NCBI RefSeq assembly: GCF_013385825.1
Contig: NZ_JACAPG010000024.1
Span: 67,297-131,296 of the forward strand
Direction: 5' to 3'
Source: Pseudomonas reactans
GTDB taxonomy: Bacteria > Pseudomonadota > Gammaproteobacteria > Pseudomonadales > Pseudomonadaceae
DNA length: 64,000 bases
Below, piece by piece: positions 59,336 through 64,000 of this stretch. A model generated the notes under the pieces. That model ran no database searches. It saw nothing but the letters and a program-made list of their open reading frames with translations, and was not told the origin of the DNA. Numbering within the stretch: position 1 is the stretch's first letter; each line of letters starts with the position of its first letter. Both the position numbers and the translations under genes were made by a program.

Positions 59336-60465
59336 AAGTTGACGGTAAACGTGGTGCCGCCCGTGACACAGGAACTCACCGCCACATCGCCGCCATGTAC
59401 TCTGGCCAACTCGCGAACGATATACAGGCCCAGGCCTACGCTACGCACGTCACTGCCTTGGTCGGTGCCACGGGTCATAGGTTCGAACAGCTCGGTGAGC
59501 AAGGCTTCGGGGATGACCTTGCCGTGGTTGTGTACTGATACTTCGCACCTACCCTGTCCCAACCGTGATGTGACGGTGATGGGCCGTTGCAGGTCGCCAT
59601 ACGCCACGCTGTTGGCCACCAGGTTGCCAATGATCTGCTGCACGCGGTCGGCGTCCAGGCTCGCATCGCCGTTGCCTTCGACGAGATGCTCCAGCGTTGC
59701 CTTGGGAAACGCCACGCGCAGTTCATCCACGGCCCGATGAATCACCTCATGCAGGTCCAACGGCGCCGCCTTGATGGTGATGCCTTGGCCGACGCGCGCC
59801 TGGGTGAAGTCCAGCAGGTCGGCGATCATGCGCTGGGCACGCTCGGACGACTGGCCAATGTGCCCCAGCAGTTGGTGCTCTTTGGCGGTGCGTTCGCCTC
59901 GGTTGAGAAAATCTGAGGCCATGCGGATTGCCGTGAGCGGGTTTTTCAAGTCATGGCTGACAATCGCCACCATCTGCTCGGCAAACAGCGCTCGGCGCTG
60001 GGAAATGGCATAGGCCTCGCTCAATTCGGCCTGGGCCAGTTTGAGCGCAAGTTCGGTGGCGGTCTTTTCCTGCAACAGCGCTTCGGCGAAGTTGCGTGCA
60101 TTGAGCAACTCGCGCTCGTACTTGTCGCGGTCGGTGGTGCCGAACAGCGCCAGGTCGTACAGCGTTCCGTCGTCCTGCTCGCGTTTGACGCCGTTGAGCA
60201 GGACGGTCAGCTTGTGGCCTTCGCGGTGCAGCATGTCGAGTTTGACTTCGGTGACGCTGCCACGCATGCGCAGCATCGGCGCCAGGTGGGTCTGGTGGAA
60301 GATCCGTCCGCCCATGGTCAGCAAATCCTGGAAACGCTTGCCGCACAGCTCCGTCGTACTGAACCCCAGCCACTCGCTGAAGCGCGAATTGGCTTGCAGG
60401 ATCGTGCCGTCCTCCGCCGTGACGGCGAGGGCGCAGGCGGCGCTGTCGAACAACTCAGCCGACAT
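59323..60465 (-). CDS. PAS-domain sensor histidine kinase
   Basis: A 380-aa soluble histidine kinase. A PAS domain (about 1-112, ACALAVTAEDGTILQANSRF) leads through a coiled coil (112-165) to the H-box with H171 in VSHDLKNPLTAIRMAS, N-box IGNLVANSVAYGD and G-box SVGLGLYIVRELARVHGG. No transmembrane segments, so it senses a cytosolic signal. Its start overlaps the upstream RsbQ-like hydrolase gene by 11 bp, implying coupled translation. No response regulator gene is in view. The 3' end overlaps dapF-like by 13 bp (convergent). Confidence 0.92.
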   Translation of the reverse strand: MSAELFDSAACALAVTAEDGTILQANSRFSEWLGFSTTELCGKRFQDLLTMGGRIFHQTHLAPMLRMRGSVTEVKLDMLHREGHKLTVLLNGVKREQDDGTLYDLALFGTTDRDKYERELLNARNFAEALLQEKTATELALKLAQAELSEAYAISQRRALFAEQMVAIVSHDLKNPLTAIRMASDFLNRGERTAKEHQLLGHIGQSSERAQRMIADLLDFTQARVGQGITIKAAPLDLHEVIHRAVDELRVAFPKATLEHLVEGNGDASLDADRVQQIIGNLVANSVAYGDLQRPITVTSRLGQGRCEVSVHNHGKVIPEALLTELFEPMTRGTDQGSDVRSVGLGLYIVRELARVHGGDVAVSSCVTGGTTFTVNFQPT

Positions 60466-61270
60466 GGGCGACCGCCCACGGCGCCAGGAAACTTTCCATC
60501 GCCGCCGCGCACGCTTGCGGCGCGCTCATGTGCGGGCAATGGCCGACGTTGTCCACCAGGCAATAGGTGCTGTTGGGCAACACGCTGTGCAGGTACTCGC
60601 CCACGGCCACGGGGGCGATCAGGTCGTCGCTCGATTGCAGGATCAGCACCGGCGTGGCCAGGCCGATCACGTCCTGGCGGTTGTCCGACATGAACGTCAC
60701 CCGTGCAAATTGCTTGGCGATCTCAGGTTCGGTGCGGCAGAAGCTGTCGGTCAATTCCTCGCTCAACGCCGGTTGCCCCGGCGCGCCCATGATCACCGGG
60801 GCCATGGCGCTGGACCAACCGAGGTAGTTGCTGTCGAGGGTGTCGAGCAGGTCCTGGATATCCGCCAACTTGAAGCCGCCGACATAACCGTCGGCATCGA
60901 TATAGCGCGGCGAGGGGCCGATCATGACGTGGGCGGCGATGCGGCCGGGGGCGTGGCGGTCGGCGAGGGTGCCGATCATGGCGCTCACCGAATGGCTCAC
61001 GAGGACCACCGGGCCCACGGTGAAGGCGTCGATAATCTCGTTCAAATCGCGCGCGTAACCGTCCAGGGCACTGTATTTGCCCTTGTCGAACGCGCTGAGG
61101 TCCGACAGGCCGGCACCTACCAGGTCATACATCACTACGCGGAAACGCTCGAAAAATTGCGGTGCGAGATAATTCCACATGGCTTGGTTGCAGCCGAAGC
61201 CGTGGGAAAACACCAGGGTCGAGCGGCCGTTGCCCATCACACTGACATTGTTGCGGTGGCGTAGGTCCAT
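60455..61270 (-). CDS. RsbQ/KAI2-like alpha/beta hydrolase
   Basis: A 271-aa alpha/beta hydrolase of the RsbQ/KAI2/D14 group. The first lines (VMGNGRSTLVFSHGFGCNQA, then MWNYLAPQFFERFRVVMYDL) are characteristic. The triad is S94 in VSHSVSAMIG, an Asp in LQSSDDLIAP (about 215) and His in VDNVGHCPHMSAP (about 244). In Bacillus, RsbQ works with the PAS-domain protein RsbP in energy-stress sensing; here it is encoded with, and overlaps, a PAS kinase gene, so it likely makes or receives that kinase's ligand. Confidence 0.9.
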   Translation of the reverse strand: MDLRHRNNVSVMGNGRSTLVFSHGFGCNQAMWNYLAPQFFERFRVVMYDLVGAGLSDLSAFDKGKYSALDGYARDLNEIIDAFTVGPVVLVSHSVSAMIGTLADRHAPGRIAAHVMIGPSPRYIDADGYVGGFKLADIQDLLDTLDSNYLGWSSAMAPVIMGAPGQPALSEELTDSFCRTEPEIAKQFARVTFMSDNRQDVIGLATPVLILQSSDDLIAPVAVGEYLHSVLPNSTYCLVDNVGHCPHMSAPQACAAAMESFLAPWAVAHVG

Positions 61271-61401
61271 GGGCTTCTCGGTTATGGCGTTTTGCTATGC
61301 GTGGAGGGAGTTTAGATAGTCATCGGTGCGGGGTCACGCGATATAGCGCAGATAAGGTAAAGTCGCCGCCTTAAGGAAGAAACTTCAGGTAACAAAACAT
61401 T

Positions 61402-62598
61402 ATGGCGATTCTGCGGCAGTCCGTCTTGAGTCTGGTGGCGCTGGTGTTTTTAGGCGTGTTGGGCACCGCCCAGGCGGATACTTCGCCGATCGGCGTCGCC
61501 CTCGACCAACGGGTGATCGACCTCACCAACACCCTGGATGCCAGCACCACCACCCGGCTGAAAAACCAACTCGCCGATCTTGAGCAACGTAAAGGCTCAC
61601 AAGTGGCTGTGCTGCTGGTGCCCACCACCGGCGGCGCGAGCATCGAGGACTACGCCAACCAACTGTTCCGCACCTGGAAGCTGGGACGCAAGGGCGTCAA
61701 TGACGGCATCCTGCTGGTGGTGGCCAAGGACGACCGCAAGGTACGCATTGAGGTGGGTTACGGCCTGGAAGGCACGGTCACAGATTTGCTCGCACACCGC
61801 ATCATCGAAGAACACATCACCCCGGCCTTTCGCCAGGGGGATTTCGTCGGCGGTGTCTCCCAGGGCGTGAACGACCTGGTGGTACTGGTGGATGGCGGTG
61901 ATTTGCCTAAAGCCGCAGCGACAAGGGTCAATCCGCAGTTCATCGCAATCGCGCTGGCGTTTGTCATAGGCGCCATTGGCGGCGTGCTGATCAGTGCCGG
62001 CAAACTGCCGTGGCGCCGCGCCTTGATTGCCGCGGTGGTTGCCACGTTGCTGCTGGTGATCGTGGGTGAGGGCCGCGACTGGGCGATGTTTCTGCTGGTG
62101 ATGCCACTGATCATGCTGATCGGCGGCGCGACCTTCGGTGCATTGTGGATGGCACGTTCGGTGTTTTACGGCGTGATCGGGCTGCTGGTCTACATCCTGG
62201 GCTTGCTGGTGGTTGATCAGCGATATGCCGACGTCAACTTTATCCACTGGCTGGTATTTCCGTTGGGTGCGCTGGTCGTTCTGGGGTTGTACCTGGTGCT
62301 GTTGGTGATCATGAAGGACGCCTGGAAGCAGAGCCGCGTGGGTTTTGTTGCACGGCTGCTGGCGGCGGTAGGCGTGTATGTGGCGGCGGGGGTGCTGATG
62401 GAACTCGGCCGTAATGGCTGGTTGTACGCGTTCCCGATTGCCTCGTTTGCCGCGCTGTTCATCTTTGGCAAGACCAGCGGCGGGTCGGGGTCTTCGGGCG
62501 GTGGATCGAGTTCGAGCTCCAGCAGCTCCAGTTCCAGCAGCAGTTCCTCAGGGGGTGGTGGCTCCAGTGGCGGCGGTGGCGCCTCCGGCAGTTGGTAA
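61402..62598 (+). CDS. TPM-domain membrane protein (YgcG-like) with Ser/Gly tail
   Basis: A 398-aa protein. After a signal peptide (to about TAQA) the TPM domain runs VIDLTNTLDASTTTRLKNQL through ILLVVAKDDRKVRIEVGYGL and IEEHITPAFRQGDFVGGVSQ. Several membrane segments follow (about 175-350), and the tail is a low-complexity Ser run with Gly blocks from about residue 362, ending GASGSW. TPM proteins are implicated in envelope or photosystem repair; the Gly/Ser tail with terminal Trp is common in the YgcG group. The Ser run is coded by mixed AGC/TCC/AGT codons. Confidence 0.87.
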   Translation: MAILRQSVLSLVALVFLGVLGTAQADTSPIGVALDQRVIDLTNTLDASTTTRLKNQLADLEQRKGSQVAVLLVPTTGGASIEDYANQLFRTWKLGRKGVNDGILLVVAKDDRKVRIEVGYGLEGTVTDLLAHRIIEEHITPAFRQGDFVGGVSQGVNDLVVLVDGGDLPKAAATRVNPQFIAIALAFVIGAIGGVLISAGKLPWRRALIAAVVATLLLVIVGEGRDWAMFLLVMPLIMLIGGATFGALWMARSVFYGVIGLLVYILGLLVVDQRYADVNFIHWLVFPLGALVVLGLYLVLLVIMKDAWKQSRVGFVARLLAAVGVYVAAGVLMELGRNGWLYAFPIASFAALFIFGKTSGGSGSSGGGSSSSSSSSSSSSSSSGGGGSSGGGGASGSW

Positions 62599-62603
62599 AC
62601 TCG

Positions 62604-63281
62604 CTAGCGCGGCTTGTAGCCCACCCATCCCTTGAAGCTGAAGCCGGCGTAGAACAGTTCGACACCTTCAAACCCGGCTTCTCTCATCAAGGCCTCATCG
62701 GTCTCGGGTGACAACACCGGCAACTTTTCACTGATTGCCGCAATCGCCCGCTCGGCATCCGCCGCCGGCACGCCCGAGTCCACCGCGAACGCCGCGTAGC
62801 GCTTCAACCAACGGATTTTGTCCTGCGGTGCTTGTGGGAAACTGTGATGGGCCACCACCAGCGGCGCGCCCGGCAGCAGGCGTTGCCACAACGCTTTGAG
62901 GGTTTGCAGGCGCTGCTCGGCCGGGATGAAATGCAAAGTCAGCAAGCACGTAGCACCGTCGAAAGGCCCCAGCGGCGCCGTGTCGATATAGCCTTCATGC
63001 AACTGGGTCCGTTCCATCAACGGGCCCAAGGTTGCCTCGGCCAGCTTCAGCATCTCAGCCGAGGGGTCCACCCCCACGAACCGCCATCCGGGCTCGGCGT
63101 GCGCAAACCGCTTCAATTCCAGGCCTCCACCCGCACCCAGCACCAGCACATTGCCCGTTGCCGGTACGTGTTCGCGCAACAACAGGGTGGTCATGCGCTG
63201 CAGGCCATCGAAACCGGGCACCAGGCGCACAGGGCCTTCGGCGTAGCGGGCGACGGCATCGGGGTCGGAAAACCAGGTCAT
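62604..63281 (-). CDS. Class I SAM-dependent methyltransferase
   Basis: A 225-aa methyltransferase with motif I VLVLGAGGGLELKRFAHAEP, acidic VGVDPSAEMLKLAEATLGP, and the motif region FDGATCLLTLHFIPAEQRLQ. It ends FKGWVGYKPR. The substrate is not evident. The ATG at 63281 begins the conserved part; upstream frame to 63338 overlaps the LuxR-type gene and is unlikely. Confidence 0.83.
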   Translation of the reverse strand: MTWFSDPDAVARYAEGPVRLVPGFDGLQRMTTLLLREHVPATGNVLVLGAGGGLELKRFAHAEPGWRFVGVDPSAEMLKLAEATLGPLMERTQLHEGYIDTAPLGPFDGATCLLTLHFIPAEQRLQTLKALWQRLLPGAPLVVAHHSFPQAPQDKIRWLKRYAAFAVDSGVPAADAERAIAAISEKLPVLSPETDEALMREAGFEGVELFYAGFSFKGWVGYKPR

Positions 63282-63316
63282 CGGTGGGCGCCTGCGAAAA
63301 GGGAGGGGCGTAAACC

Positions 63317-64000
63317 CTACTGCTGTCGCGTCATCCATTCAATAAATAATGCAAACAGCTCCGCCTGGGAGTTGATGACCAACTTGGTGTACACATGCTT
63401 GCGATGCATGCGCACCGTCTCCGGCGAAATCCCCAGCACTTGCGCTGTCGATTTCACCGAGTGCCCGCGCAGGATCAAGTGCGCAATTTCCCGCTCACGC
63501 ACCGTCAGCAGCCCACCGCCAAAGCCCATGAAGGCCGCTTCGATCTGTTGATGCACGCGGGTTTGGCTTAAGGCTGGGTCGCCCACCACCTTGTCCAATC
63601 CACCTGTTGTGCCAAACCGGTGCAACAGCGCGCGGATCACCGGGTGCGCTGAGCGCTGTATGGCCAGTTGTGCATCGCTGAATTGGCCGGCGCTGAGTCC
63701 CTGGAACATGCACAGGGAAAGCTTGCTGCGTGGGCACAGGTCAACGATGTAGTAACTCTCCAGCGCGCCGCCGCTGCGCAGGTAATAGGTCTTGTAGTAC
63801 TCACTGTTGAAAAAGTCATCCGGCGCGATTTCCGCCAACGAGTAGAAGCCCTCCGCCAAGCCTTTATCGACGGCCAGACAGAAGGGGTCCAACTGGTAAC
63901 CACGGGAAAAGTAGCGATGGATGATTTCGTCCTGATGATCCGGTGGGATGCCTTGCTGATAGAGCAGGCGTGGCGCCTGGCCCTGACGCTCCAGGCTGAT
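63317..64000 (-). CDS. LuxR-family transcriptional regulator, 5' end outside window
   Basis: C-terminal LuxR HTH at GGLLTVREREIAHLILRGHS followed by VKSTAQVLGISPETVRMHRK, preceded by a sensor-like domain (PFCLAVDKGLAEGFYSLAEI). The open frame continues without a stop to the last base of the window (through IHRYFSRGYQL upstream of a TTG at 63892), so the true start lies beyond 64,000 and the gene is partial here. It could control the methyltransferase gene 35 bp downstream. Confidence 0.85.
   Translation of the reverse strand: MSLERQGQAPRLLYQQGIPPDHQDEIIHRYFSRGYQLDPFCLAVDKGLAEGFYSLAEIAPDDFFNSEYYKTYYLRSGGALESYYIVDLCPRSKLSLCMFQGLSAGQFSDAQLAIQRSAHPVIRALLHRFGTTGGLDKVVGDPALSQTRVHQQIEAAFMGFGGGLLTVREREIAHLILRGHSVKSTAQVLGISPETVRMHRKHVYTKLVINSQAELFALFIEWMTRQQ

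Noticed and set aside
62480..62595. Ser/Gly repeat as a phase-variable tract
   Set aside because: The Ser run uses mixed codons and units are not identical, so slippage is unlikely; such tails are common in this family.

Overview
The window looks like a chromosomal segment of a fluorescent Pseudomonas (P. fluorescens group). The basis is three OprD-type porins, LysR/IclR/AraC/LacI-controlled ABC uptake operons, hglS, carboxynorspermidine polyamine genes, a DUF3077 protein and several REP/REPIN palindromes of the 'TGTAGGAGCGAGCTTGCTCGCG' type. Most of the sequence has GC-rich Pseudomonas codon use. Two stretches (about 2.88-6.79 kb and 33.0-35.2 kb) are clearly AT-richer and look acquired. No rRNA, tRNA, IS element, prophage or CRISPR array was seen. 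All family calls come from reading the sequence; no database was searched.

Layout. 0-2.7 kb: a second-type transketolase and a YdcH-like small protein. 2.8-6.85 kb: an AT-rich four-gene islet (ProC-like reductase, methyltransferase, EamA exporter, frameshifted sarcosine-oxidase-like flavoenzyme) between two near-identical 63-bp direct repeats with nested dyad symmetry. 6.85-12.6 kb: hglS, an OprD porin and a GH63-type glycosidase. 12.7-27.6 kb: a LysR-controlled catabolic locus with a serine hydrolase, an oligopeptide-type ABC importer, a porin, an AstE/aspartoacylase-like deacylase, an ornithine aminotransferase, an aconitase paralogue and a signal-less SBP-fold protein. Its gene content suggests uptake and breakdown of an N-acylated ornithine-type compound, possibly one carrying citrate. 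27.6-33 kb: Nudix, Gfo/Idh/MocA, RNase T2, AraC, small exported proteins and glutaminase.

33.1-35.2 kb is the most interesting part. A 128-aa protein resembles Bell-type cell-death effector domains and ends in a Gly/Asn/Ala-rich motif. It lies 2 nt upstream of a 562-aa TPR protein that begins with a matching motif. This is the arrangement expected of a bacterial amyloid-signalling (BASS) receptor/effector pair, but with a TPR receptor that has no NTPase domain.

35.3-39.7 kb: an IclR-linked amino-acid ABC importer with a PuuB/DadA-like oxidase. 40-43 kb: DUF3077 protein, carboxynorspermidine dehydrogenase and decarboxylase. 43.3-50.1 kb: LacI regulator, Fe3+/polyamine-type ABC importer, metallophosphodiesterase and OprD porin in one operon. 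50.2-64 kb: LysE exporter, DUF1624, DUF924, GST, small exported proteins, creatininase-like protein, two L,D-transpeptidases, a P-loop kinase, a DapF paralogue in which the second catalytic Cys appears to be Ser, an RsbQ-like hydrolase overlapping a PAS histidine kinase, a TPM-domain protein, a methyltransferase and a LuxR-type regulator cut by the window end.
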